DNA of 64,000 nucleotides from Juglans regia (taxonomy: Eukaryota; Streptophyta; Magnoliopsida; Fagales; Juglandaceae), in assembly GCF_001411555.2 (NCBI RefSeq), contig NC_049909.1:9307485-9371484 (forward strand), given 5' to 3'. Below are positions 11,093-22,097 of the stretch, one piece after another; position 1 is the stretch's first letter, and every line of letters starts with the position of its first letter. The notes beneath the pieces are model-generated. The model was not told the origin of the DNA and made no database searches. It saw nothing but the letters and a program-made list of their open reading frames with translations. The position numbers and the translations under genes are program-made.

Positions 11093-11950
11093 CTGAAATA
11101 TTATGAAGATTAACGGGGTGAGTTATCAACAACTCAGCAAGCAAGGAGCATATACCAGCATGTAAACATGAGCATTTATAACATTTGATAAGCCGAACAA
11201 AACATTTACTTTCAGAATGCAGAAACAAAACTTTTACAAAACATTAGAGCGAAGTTTTCAGAAAATAAACTTATTCCAAAAAGAACTTCCGTTGGCATTT
11301 CTAAACTGAAACATTATAATCTTATCTCATCTCTTAGCATCACATCGGGACAATACCATGTTTAACCCCCGTGGTAGGGTTATAAACCACCATTATACCC
11401 GTGGCTGGGCCATATTCCATGTTTCACCCCCGTGGTAGGGTTATAAACCACCATTATACCCGTGGCTGGGCCATTTTCCATGTTTCACCCCCGTGGTAGG
11501 GTTATAAACCACCATTATACCCGTGGCTGGGCCTTAACAGAAACAGAACGGATTTCATCGAAAATCCGGTTACAATCATATACAGAATCAGAACATCATG
11601 CCAAGATTCTCAGATGATACCTCATATCAAAACAAAACATTGAAAGGCTTCAGATCATTTCACATGTTCGAGATAAACATAAACAAAATATTCTCATTTG
11701 TTCATAACAAAACTTCCAGATTTTCATATTCGCTCTTTTACATAGTTCAGAAATAAAGTACACAAAACTTGCTCATGTCTACACTAGTCATGACAGAAAA
11801 ACATTTTCCCTTATATAGAATTTATGCATATGCAGAATAAACATTTGAGGTTGTTTTCAGATCATCTCTTTCAAAAATAAACACATTTATTCTCAAAGTC
11901 AACCTCCTTTCATTTATTTTATGCAAAACTAGTATATAAACCCCGCTTAC
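11093..11950 (-). other. Putative intron inside LTR leader (copy B, 3' LTR)
   Basis: AAATCAG|GTAAGCGGGG at 11950 and ATATTTCAG|AT ending at 11093 on the minus strand enclose 858 nt. The donor fits the plant consensus very well. Confidence 0.5.
11355..11536. repeat. 61-bp minisatellite, three units
   Basis: Each unit runs through CCCCGTGGTAGGGTTATAAA and CCCGTGGCTGGGCC, themselves two diverged half-units of about 30 bp. The other LTR has four units at 18653-18890. Confidence 0.95.
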
Positions 11951-13078
11951 CTGATTTCTTCGAATTATCAACACCTTGAGCCGGAACTCTAAAAGTAACA
12001 CCACCTAAACAAAAGAACATATATCCAACATTTAATAGCCAATCTAGTAGCCTGCTATTTAATGAATAAAAAGAATCAAACAATCCCTTCACAGCTCCAT
12101 AACTATCTAACAATTAAATCCGAACAACTCTCTTCAACCCATTTGCAATTGAAACCCAAAACATCCACACCTTCTAATAATACCAACCGACTATAATCAT
12201 TTCCAAAATCAACCACAGCAACTCTAATAATTAAAACATAATCCAATCCAAACTTCGCTTCCAAACTTTGAATAAAACCATTTCAGTGCACGCATCAATA
12301 CTCTACTCATTCAACAATTCAAAACTTGTAGAAAAAAATTCAATACCACTAGTTCCAAAAGACCCGTCATTTCACACCAAAAAGTCTCAAGTAATACTTC
12401 AAAAACCGACTAACAAAACACCCAAAATTATACTCCTCAACCTCCACAATTCCAATACACTTCACTGTTTCAGCAATTAAAACAACAACTAAAAAAAATA
12501 AACGCTCAAAAATTCATCTACTGAAATTACTAATGGTCTGCGCATAGAGGAAGAAAAATAAGTCTAAGTGTGATGCACGGTCAACCAACCAGTGCATGCG
12601 TGAAACAGACAAACGAAGGAAAGGGAAAAAAATTAGTTACCGAAAGGAAAAATAAATTCAAGCGCCCAGACTTGATGCCCACGGACTACTTCGAAGAACT
12701 AAAGAAAACCGAGACCCACGGAGATGGAAATATCCAGTAACTGCAGACCGAAAATGCAGAATGAAGGAAATCAGCGGAAGGAGAAGAAAACAGTGAGAAC
12801 CCGATTGAGAAGTCTGCAAAGAAATGAGTAAAAACCGAACCTTGAGTGTGAAAGGAGATGATAAGCAACCGCTGGAGTCGTGGGTTGGTGCGCACGGTTG
12901 AGAGAGATCCGGAAATGCAGAGCAGAGGGGAAGGCAACGCGAAGAAGAAAAACAGTGCAAGGGAATTAATCCCTTCACCCAAGCGACGCCGTTCGGTCTC
13001 ACTAAAACTACTCAAGAGCTGGGCTTCTCCAACGGGCTGGGCCTCACCAACGGGCTGGGCCTAAGCCCGGTTATTACA

Positions 13079-13090
13079 TTCTCCCCCCTT
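13079..13090 (-). other. Polypurine tract of the Tekay-like element
   Basis: AAGGGGGGAGAA on the minus strand abuts the 3' LTR. The pol stop codon TAA (13089-13091) overlaps its first bases. The identical 12-mer precedes the LTR start at 63980. Confidence 0.9.
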
Positions 13091-16000
13091 AAAAAAATTC
13101 CGTCCTCGGAATTTGCCACAAGCTATTAGGATCGACGTCGAACAACTGTGGGTACTTGACTTGCATTTCCTTTTCTAATTCCCAAGAGGCTTCACTGATA
13201 GCATGATTATTCCATACCACCTTAACCAATGGAATATTCCGATTACGTAACACTTGTTCTTTTCTCTCTACAATCCGCAACGGCTCTTCTGTATAAGTCA
13301 GATCTTCCTGAAAATGAAGAGGCTCGTAATCAATAACGTGAGTGGGATCAGGAACATACTTCCTCAGCATAGATACATGAAATACATTGTGTACACTTGA
13401 GAGCGCGGGTGGTAGGGCTACTCTGTAAGCCACTGGTCCAATCCGATCAAGAATCTCAAATGGTCCGATGTACCTAGGGCTCAACTTACCCTTCTTTCCA
13501 AACCTCATAACCCCTCTCATGGGTGCAATCCTCAAGAATACCTTAACCCCAACCTCAAACTCCAATTGGCGACGACGGTTATCTGCATAGCTCTTCTGCC
13601 GACTCTGAGCCACTCTCATTCTAGCTCGAATGGTCTCAATCTTCTCTGCTGTCTTCTGTATGATTTCTGGACCCAAAATTTGTCTTTCGCCCACTTCGTC
13701 CCAATATAACGGAGATCTACACTTCCTACCATAAAGTGCCTCATAAGGTGCCATCTCAATACTAGCCTGGTAACTGTTATTATAAGCAAACTCGACCAAA
13801 GGCAAGTGCCGAATCCAAATCCCCTTAAAATCCAGCATACAAGCTCTCAACATGTCTTCCAAAATTTGAATGGTCCTTTCCGACTGACCATCTGTTTGTG
13901 GGTGAAACGCCGTGCTGAAATTTAACTTAGTGCCCATGGCCTCTTGTAAGCTTCGCCAAAATTTTGAAGTGAAACGCGGATCTCTATCCGACACAATGGA
14001 CACAGGTACCCCATGCAACCTCACTATTTCCTGTATATAAAGCTCGGCTAGTTTCTCTAACTTATAAGAAACTTTGATAGGTACAAAATGAGCTGTCTTC
14101 GTCAAACGGTCTACTATCACCCAAATTGCATCTTGTCCGGTCGGTGCCCGTGGAAGGCCTGTAACAAAGTCCATGGAAATATGCTCCCATTTCCATTCTG
14201 GAATCTGAAGTGGTTGCAACAACCCTGCTGGTCGTTGGTGTTCTACTTTCACCTGTTGACATGTTAAGCACTGTGCCACAAATTGAGCAATCTCTCTCTT
14301 CATGCCCTCCCACCAAAAAGAATCTTTCAAATCTCGATACATTTTCGTACTACCCGGGTGGACTGTGTAAGGAGAGTGGTGCGCTTCTTCAAGGATAAGT
14401 CTTTTTATTACAAGACTGTCCGGCACACAACATCTGTTTCCAAACCTTAATACTCCATCTTCAGAAATATTAAACTCAGGTTTATCCCCTTTTTCTACTT
14501 CTTCAAATAATCTCGCCAACTTAGAATCTTCTTTTTGGGCGAGCTTGATTCTGTCTATCAAAGCTGGTTGAACTATTAAACTGGCTATTAATGCCTGCTG
14601 GTCACCCACGACTACTTCAATACTGGCTCTTTCCAGGTCCATTAATAAGTGGGGTTGAGTGGTAAGAGTTGCAATTACTGGTCCCACTGGCTTCCTGCTA
14701 AGTGCATCAGCTACAACATTAGCTTTGCCTGGATGGTAATTAATGTTGCAGTCATAGTCCTTGACTAGTTCGAGCCATCTCCTCTGTCTCATATTCAGTT
14801 CTTTCTGAGTGAAGAAGTATTTCAAACTCTTGTGATCCGTGTAGATTTCGCACCTTTCACCATATAAATAATGCCTCCAGATTTTAAGTGCAAAGACAAC
14901 GGCGGCCAACTCCAAATCATGTGTTGGGTAATTTTGTTCATATGTCTTCAGTTGCCGAGAAGCGTATGCTATTACTTTCCCATGCTGCATCAAAACACAT
15001 CCCAAACCCAATCGTGAAGCGTCACTATAAACCACAAATCCTCCTCTTTTGCTAGGGACTGTTAGAACTGGAGCTGTCACCAATCTCTTCTTCAATTCCT
15101 GGAAGCTTTCCTCACATTTTTCAGTCCAAACATACTTGTTGTTCTTCCTTGTGAGGGCGGTAAGGGGAACCGCTATTTTTGAGAAATTTTCTATAAAACG
15201 ACGGTAATAACCAGCCAAACCCAAGAAGCTCCTGACTTCATGCACATTGGTTGGTTGAGTCCAGTTAACTATTGCTTCAATCTTCCCGGGGTCTACAGAA
15301 ATGCCATCCCTTGAGACTACATGTCCCAAAAATGCAATAGACTCGAGCCAAAATTCACACTTTTTCAACTTGGCAAATAATTTCTTATCCCTGAGTGTCC
15401 CTAGTACTTGTCTTAGATGGTCTTCGTGTTCAGCTTTACTCTTGGAGTAGATTAATATATCATCAATAAACACCACTACAAATTTATCCAGAAACTCATG
15501 AAATACTCGATTCATCAAGTCCATAAATACTGCTGGGGCATTGGTTAAACCAAAAGGCATGACTAAAAATTCATAGTGGCCATACCTGGTCCTGAAAGCT
15601 GTCTTAGGCACATCCTCCGCCTTGATTTTTAATTGATGATAACCCGATCTGAGATCAATTTTTGAAAACACCTGCGCACCCTGCAACTGATCAAATAAAT
15701 CATCGATGCGGGGCAACGGATATTTATTCTTTATGGTCACTCGATTCAGTTCCCTGTAGTCTATACACATCCTCATTGTCCCATCCTTCTTCTTCACAAA
15801 CAAGACTGGAGCTCCCCAAGGCGACACACTAGGTCTAATGAAACCTTTGTCTAACAAGTCTTGCAACTGTTCTTTGAGCTCGGCTAACTCTGATGGCGCC
15901 ATTCGATAAGGGGCTTTGGAAAGAGGCGCTGTGCCTGGTGCTAATTCAATAGCAAACTCTACCTCCCGCTCAGGCGGTAATCCAGACAAATCTTCAGGAA

Positions 16001-16513
16001 AAACTTCTGGATATTCCCTCACAATAGGAATCTCTTCAAGTTTCAATTCTTCCTTTGGTTCATCCACCACAAAGGCCAAAAACCCTTGACACCCATCACG
16101 TAAAAGCTTGTCAACCTGAAAAGCAGAAATAACTGATGGAGAGGTACGCACTCTAGAACCCATAAACCGAAGTTCCTCCTCTTCTGGAAACTTGAACACC
16201 ACTTCCCTTTTAAAACAATCAATACTAGCATAACTGGAAGTTAACCAATCCATTCCCAAAATCACATCAAACCCGGTCATAGGAAAGACTATCAGGTTAG
16301 CTGGCATTTCCTTCCCGCTAATAGTTATTGGACACTTGAGTAAAATCTTGTTACAAGTCACTATATCACCAGTTGGGGTAGAGACCCTCAAATTGTAGTC
16401 CATCTCATCAGCAACAGTGGGGCACAACTTAACATAATCCATAGAAATAAATGAGTGGGTAGCCCCCGAGTCAAATAAAACAATAGCCTTATTGAGGAAT
16501 AAGGGAACAATTC
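13089..16513 (-). CDS. Pol polyprotein (PR-RT-RNase H-IN-chromodomain) of the Tekay-like element
   Basis: This is one long frame that ends at TAA 13089-13091. Numbering from the Met at 16442, the protease active site DSGATHSF lies just upstream of that Met, so the Met is not the true start. RT follows, with VFIDDIL near residue 325 as its catalytic motif. RNase H has DAS near 474, a Glu near 511 and TDHKS near 536. The integrase zinc finger is HH..CC near 690-735, and the integrase D,D35E residues lie in MDFVTG, VSDRDP and TDGQSE. A C-terminal [14 protein letters not shown] block looks like a chromodomain. No internal stop or frameshift is present over about 1117 codons. Upstream the frame is closed by a TAA, unless the GT...AG segment at 16514-16605 is removed, which joins it in frame to gag. 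It would be cleaved by its own protease into enzymes for reverse transcription and integration. Confidence 0.92.
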
Positions 16514-16605
16514 CTGGTTACGTCATTTAATCCAAAGAGATAATAAGACAAATATTCCTTAATTCTCAACAAAGAAATTTTTAAGAGATGGTTAGAGAAT
16601 TATAC
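16514..16605 (-). other. Putative 92-nt spliceosomal intron between gag and pol
   Basis: On the minus strand the segment starts GTATAATTC after ATCACAG and ends GTAACCAG before GAATTGTTCC. It is AT-rich with T-rich stretches, like small plant introns. Its length is 2 modulo 3, which accounts exactly for the frame difference between gag and pol. Removal makes the coding region 970 + 3425 nt = 1465 codons and yields the VITG-I-VPLF context usual just before the protease motif. If retained, the Gag frame stops a few codons inside. The alternative is a chance 92-bp insertion with splice-like ends. Confidence 0.6.
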
Positions 16606-17575
16606 CTGTGATGACATCCTCCTTGTCCTCAGCTTCTCCCGGTGTCAAAGCAAAAACCCGAGCAGGTACAGTCCTCCGCTGATTGTTGCCTTGATTAATC
16701 GGCCTAAAGTTTTGGGGTGGGTTGGGCCTTCTGTTGTCCTCCGCCAGCAATGGACATTCTCTAATGAAATGCCCATCCTTACCGCATTTGAAACATGAAC
16801 CCACTTCCTTCCTGCACTCTCCATGGTGTATGCGGTTACAGAACTTACAAGGGTTAGGTGTAGGATTTCCCTGTATCTGCCTCTGACTTGAACTGCTCCC
16901 CTCATTTCTCTTTTTTCATTGCCCTTGATCCGAACTAGGAAATCCTTGTGGAGCAGCTCTCTTCCTCTGTTCTTGTAATTCAGCACCCCTCTTAAGATTC
17001 TGTTCCGCTAGCATCGCCTTGTGTACTAATTCTGAAAAATTCTGAATCTGTAAGATCATCACCCGTTCATAAATCCTGTAGTTCAAGCCTTCTTCAAACT
17101 TCCTAGTCTTTTTCTCCTCATCGGGAATCAAGTATGCGGCGAAACGTGATAATTCCGCAAACCTTGCAGCATACTGGCGCACAGTCATGGTTCCCTGCAC
17201 CAAGTTGGTGAACTCTCGGGCTCTAGCATCCCTATCTGCCTTAGGGAAGAATCGGTCGAAGAAACTCTGCTTGAATTGAGCCCAAACAATTACTCCAATC
17301 CCCTCAGCTTCCCTGATAATTTTCTCAGAATTCCACCACCTCTTTGCTTCTCCAGATAATTTAAAGGCTGCGAACTTGACTTTTTGCTGATCGGTACACT
17401 CCAAAACACCAAATATTTCTTCAATGTCTTGTATCCAATCTTCCGCAGCATTCGCATTGCCTCTTCCATCAAAGGTGGGAGGATGCGTTCGATTAAATTG
17501 TTCAAACGTGCAACCCCCACCATTGTCGTCTTCATTCAAATCTTCAAGAGTTCGAACTCTATGACGAGCAGCCAT
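16606..17575 (-). pseudogene. Gag of the Tekay-like element (one in-frame TGA)
   Basis: The ATG at 17575 begins MAARHRVRTLEDL, the same start as the remnant gag at 63128. A retrotransposon Gag domain follows (AFKLSGEAKRWWNSE and FDRFFPKADRDARAREFTNL). The zinc knuckle CFKCGKDGHFIRECP lies near codon 260. The frame is interrupted once by TGA (16916-16918) after SSDQGQ, then stays open through the zinc knuckle to the splice-like site at 16606. A single TGA in an otherwise clean frame is most simply a C-to-T change from CGA, although programmed readthrough cannot be excluded. Gag would form the cytoplasmic particle that packages element RNA. It is the first gene after the 5' LTR and PBS. Confidence 0.85.
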
Positions 17576-17968
17576 CCTGAAAGTCTACACTCGGTGAAAC
17601 GTTCTAAAATAAAAGAAAACGAATATACAAGGTAAATAAAAATAAATAAGAGGATAAATAAAATATGCATATAAACACATATACATATATATGTCTATAT
17701 AAATCAGATAACTATGCAAATTTGACATCACTTAATACACACGTATATCACTAAAATCTATAACCTCAAAGTTCCAAATTCAATTTCTAACATCAGCCAA
17801 ATTTAATACCTCAAATCCCATCAAAATCAATCTTAATGTTCTTGTAACTCAAACTTAAATATCCACATGACAATCCTTATAATCCTCCAATTCCTATTTT
17901 GAAATTTACACATCCTATGAACCCACAGATATCTAAACCTCCAAGGTCTACAGTATGCAGAATTCAAA

Positions 17969-17984
17969 CCTGTCTCTGATACCA
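17969..17984 (-). other. Primer binding site (initiator Met tRNA)
   Basis: TGGTATCAGAGACAGG lies two bases from the 5' LTR end and matches the 3' end of plant initiator tRNA-Met, apart from one or two positions. Confidence 0.9.
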
Positions 17985-18385
17985 ACTGTAACGCCCCGAC
18001 CCCGAGGGTCCAGAGAGTTAACTCATAAACCTGATAATCAGCTCTAACAAGGCTAGAGTACTCCCAAAATCAATAATATATCCATTTTCTCAAAACTCAA
18101 ATCGAACGTAAATACTTCAATTAAACACATCAAATAGTTCATTTATCCAATATTCAATCCAAATAACCCAAATATAATCAACTCTTCTTCTTGTCTCAAA
18201 TAACAACTAAAAATAATAAAACATTAACATAAATCTCCATAAACCGTCTAAATCGATTGAAGCAACTTAAGAAAATAATTAGTCTCTAACACCAACACTA
18301 GTAACATGAGATATCCAACCACAAATCAGTGCTAATCTTCTCCATAGACTCTAATACTGATCCTCAGCTGAACCATCGATGTCAT

Positions 18386-19304
18386 CTGAAATATTATGAA
18401 GATTAACGGGGTGAGTTATCAACAACTCAGCAAGCAAGGAGCATATACCAGCATGTAAACATGAGCATTTATAACATTTGATAAGCCGAACAAAACATTT
18501 ACTTTCAGAATGCAGAAACAAAACTTTTACAAAACATTAGAGCGAAGTTTTCAGAAAATAAACTTATTCCAAAAAGAACTTCCGTTGGCATTTCTAAACT
18601 GAAACATTATAATCTTATCTCATCTCTTAGCATCACATCGGGACAATACCATGTTTAACCCCCGTGGTAGGGTTATAAACCACCATTATACCCGTGGCTG
18701 GGCCATATTCCATGTTTCACCCCCGTGGTAGGGTTATAAACCACCATTATACCCGTGGCTGGGCCATTTTCCATGTTTCACCCCCGTGGTAGGGTTATAA
18801 ACCACCATTATACCCGTGGCTGGGCCATTTTCCATGTTTCACCCCCGTGGTAGGGTTATAAACCACCATTATACCCGTGGCTGGGCCTTAACAGAAACAG
18901 AACGGATTTCATCGAAAATCCGGTTACAATCATATACAGAATCAGAACATCATGCCAAGATTCTCAGATGATACCTCATATCAAAACAAAACATTGAAAG
19001 GCTTCAGATCATTTCACATGTTCGAGATAAACATAAACAAAATATTCTCATTTGTTCATAACAAAACTTCCAGATTTTCATATTCGCTCTTTTACATAGT
19101 TCAGAAATAAAGTACACAAAACTTGCTCATGTCTACACTAGTCATGACAGAAAAACATTTTCCCTTATATAGAATTTATGCATATGCAGAATAAACATTT
19201 GAGGTTGTTTTCAGATCATCTCTTTCAAAAATAAACACATTTATTCTCAAAGTCAACCTCCTTTCATTTATTTTATGCAAAACTAGTATATAAACCCCGC
19301 TTAC
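18386..19304 (-). other. Putative intron inside LTR leader (copy B, 5' LTR)
   Basis: Same donor (19304) and acceptor (18386) as in the 3' LTR, enclosing 919 nt, which is 858 plus one 61-bp repeat unit. This is the copy that would be transcribed ahead of gag. Confidence 0.5.
18653..18890. repeat. 61-bp minisatellite, four units
   Basis: Same unit as 11355-11536 but with one more copy. Confidence 0.95.
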
Positions 19305-20437
19305 CTGATTTCTTCGAATTATCAACACCTTGAGCCGGAACTCTAAAAGTAACACCACCTAAACAAAAGAACATATATCCAACATTTAATAGCCAATCTA
19401 GTAGCCTGCTATTTAATGAATAAAAAAAATCAAACAATCCCTTCACAGCTCCATAACTATCTAACAATTAAATCCGAACAACTCTCTTCAACCCATTTGC
19501 AATTGAAACCCAAAACATCCACACCTTCTAATAATACCAACCGACTATAATCATTTCCAAAATCAACCACAGCAACTCTAATAATTAAAACATAATCCAA
19601 TCCAAACTTCGCTTCCAAACTTTGAATAAAACCATTTCAGTGCACGCATCAATACTCTACTCATTCAACAATTCAAAACTTGTAGAAAAAAATTCAATAC
19701 CACTAGTTCCAAAAGACCCGTCATTTCACACCAAAAAGTCTCAAGTAATACTTCAAAAACCGACTAACAAAACACCCAAAATTATACTCCTCAACCTCCA
19801 TAATTCCAATACACTTCACTGTTTCAGCAATTAAAACAACAACTAAAAAAAATAAACGCTCAAAAATTCATCTACTGAAATTACTAATGGTCTGCGCATA
19901 GAGGAAGAAAAATAAGTCTAAGTGTGATGCACGGTCAACCAACCAGTGCATGCATGAAACAGACAAACGAAGGAAAGGGAAAAAAATTAGTTACCAAAAG
20001 GAAAAATAAATTCAAGCGCCCAGACTTGATGCCCACGGACTACTTCGAAGAACTAAAGAAAACCGAGACCCACGGAGATGGAAATATCCAGTAACTGCAG
20101 ACCGAAAATGCAGAACGAAGGAAATCAGCGGAAGGAGAAGAAAACAGTGAGAACCCGATTGAGAAGTCTGCAAAGAAATGAGTAAAAACCAAACCTTGAG
20201 TGTGAAAGGAGATGATAAGCAACCGCTGGAGTCGTGGGTTGGTGCGCACGGTTGAGAGAGATCCGGAAATGCAGAGCAGAGGGGAAGGCAACGCGAAGAA
20301 GAAAAACAGTGCAAGGGAATTAATCCCTTCACCCAAGCGACGCCGTTCGGTCTCACTAAAACTACTCAAGAGCTGGGCTTCTCCAACGGGCTGGGCCTCA
20401 CCAACGGGCTGGGCCTAAGCCCGGTTATTACAATGCC

Positions 20438-22097
20438 CTCCACAAATTTTTCTGCTACAATTTTTGCAGTGAAAGGATGACTCAAAGTGATGAAATGAGC
20501 GGACTTACTTAGTCTGTCGACAACCACCATGACAGAGTCTTTTCCTTGAGACGTTGGAAGGCCTTCAATAAAGTCCAACGTGATGTCGTCCCACACTTGG
20601 CATGGAATGGGCAGCGGTTGAAGGAGACCAGCTGGGGCTAATGTCTCGGATTTTATTTTCTGGCATACCTCGCACCCTTTTATGTAGTCTTGCACTGACT
20701 TATGCATCCCCGGCCAATAAAATTGTTGTTTCAGCTTCTTGAATGTTCGTAGGACGCCTGAATGACCCCATGTTTTCGTGTCGTGCATTTCATGTAACAG
20801 GGTTGCCCGTAAGTCCGCATTATTTGGTATAATGACCCTCCCCTTGTATAGTAATAGACCCTGACGCCACATATATGATCCCTTTGGCTGCTCTGTTGCC
20901 TCGCGACTCTTTCACTGAATGTATTGGTCTGTTGCTGCAGCTTTTTTTAATCTCTTCCCATAAATTAACCTGCGGAAAAAAGAATTTTAAGAAGAGTGGG
21001 ACTACCCTGCTTTCGGGAGAGGGCATCTGCTGCGGAATTCTCACGTCCTGGATTGTATTTAATTTCATAATCGTAGCCCAAGAGCTTAGCAACCCATTTT
21101 TGTTGCTCCGGTGTTGTTATTCGCTGTTCCAAAAGATATTTGAGGCTGCGTTGGTCGGTCTGAATATAGAATTTATGGCCTAGAAGATAAGGCCGCCAGG
21201 TGCGTATGGCTTCGACGATAGCCAACATCTCCTTTGCGTACGTCGACCAGGATTGTTTTGTCATTCCGAGGGCTCGACTCATGTAAGCAATTGGTTTGCC
21301 TTGTTGAGACAGTACCGCTCCAATCCCTTCTCCTGATGCATCTGTTTCAATGGTGAAAACATCATTGAAGTTAGGCATAGCTAGAATCAGTGTGGTCGTC
21401 ATGGCCTGTTTGAGATTCCGGAAAGCGTTTCCAGCTTCTGCATGCCATCCGAACTGGCCTTTTTTGAGAAGATTAGTGAGAGGCCATGCTATTATGCCAT
21501 AGTCCTTGACAAACTTCCGGTAATAACCTGTCAAGCCTAGAAACCCACGTAATTCCGAAATGTTAGTAGGTTGAGGCCAATCTACCATAGCAGAAATTTT
21601 ATGTCTGTCTACTTTCACTCCTTGGTTAGTGATGATATGACCCAAGTACTCCAACTCCTGCTGCCCGAATGCACACTTGCTTTTTTTAACAAAAAATTTG
21701 TGCTGCCTCAGTATTTCGAAGGCTTGTCTTACATGCACTAAATGTTGATCCCAGTCTGGACTATATATCAGAATATCATCAAAGAAAACTAATATGAATT
21801 TTCGGAGTTGCTTTCGGAAGATGGTATTCATGATAGCTTGAAACGTGGAAGGCGCGTTACATAAGCCAAAGGGCATAACCAAGTATTCGTAATGTCCATT
21901 ATGCGTTCGAAAAGCAGTTTTATGGATATCACCTAGTTTAACTCGGACTTGATGGTATCCTGCCCGCAGATCGAGCTTGGTGAAATAAGAAGCCCCGTAG
22001 AGTTCATCCAACATATCGTCCACTGTTGGAATCGGAAATCGGTCTTTAATGGTTGCGGCGTTGAGCGCGCGATAATCTGTGCAGAATCGCCAGTTTG
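20438..22097 (-). pseudogene. Reina-like pol: RT, RNase H and integrase N-terminal half
   Basis: After a frameshift near 22095 the frame reads WRFCTDYRALN, then RT with LVFFDDILIYS, then RNase H (ETDASGEGIGAVL, TDQRSLKYL, ADALSRK). Around 20880-21000 there are further frame changes and stops. A last open piece gives the integrase zinc finger (HEMHDTKTWGHSG, CEVCQK) and the first catalytic Asp region (LDFIEGLP). It is cut at 20437 by the nested Tekay-like element and resumes at 10688. The IN frame is open on both sides of that insertion point, so the insertion hit a frame still open at that position. Confidence 0.88.

Larger units (their letters stand above)
10694..13078 (-). repeat. 3' LTR of the Tekay-like element
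   Basis: Starts TGTAACGCCC and ends GTTATTACA on the plus strand. It contains three 61-bp minisatellite units, a donor-like site at 11950 and an acceptor-like site at 11093. The short open frames at 12658-13015 are duplicated in the other LTR and lie close to the expected transcript start, so at most they are leader ORFs. Confidence 0.95.
10694..20432 (-). mobile_element. Young Tekay/Del-like Ty3/gypsy chromovirus
   Basis: Long LTRs at 10694-13078 (2385 bp) and 17987-20432 (2446 bp) flank gag, protease, RT, RNase H, integrase and a chromodomain-like C-terminus. The target duplication is ATGCC (10689-10693 and 20433-20437), inside the integrase frame of the Reina-like element. By eye I count about eight substitutions between the LTRs, plus a difference of one 61-bp minisatellite unit that exactly accounts for the length difference, so the insertion is recent. 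The only clear defect in gag-pol is one in-frame TGA in gag (16916-16918), if the 92-nt segment at 16514-16605 is spliced out. The element therefore looks nearly intact. Clade assignment comes from the integrase, the chromodomain and the PBS for initiator Met tRNA. Confidence 0.92.
17987..20432 (-). repeat. 5' LTR of the Tekay-like element
   Basis: Second copy of 10694-13078, 61 bp longer because of one extra minisatellite unit. It ends at the duplicated ATGCC. Confidence 0.95.

Noticed and set aside
12658..13064. Duplicated open frames of 68-114 codons in both Tekay-like LTRs
   Set aside because: Duplication only reflects LTR identity. The two minus-strand frames and one plus-strand frame overlap and none has a recognisable domain; mentioned only as possible leader ORFs.
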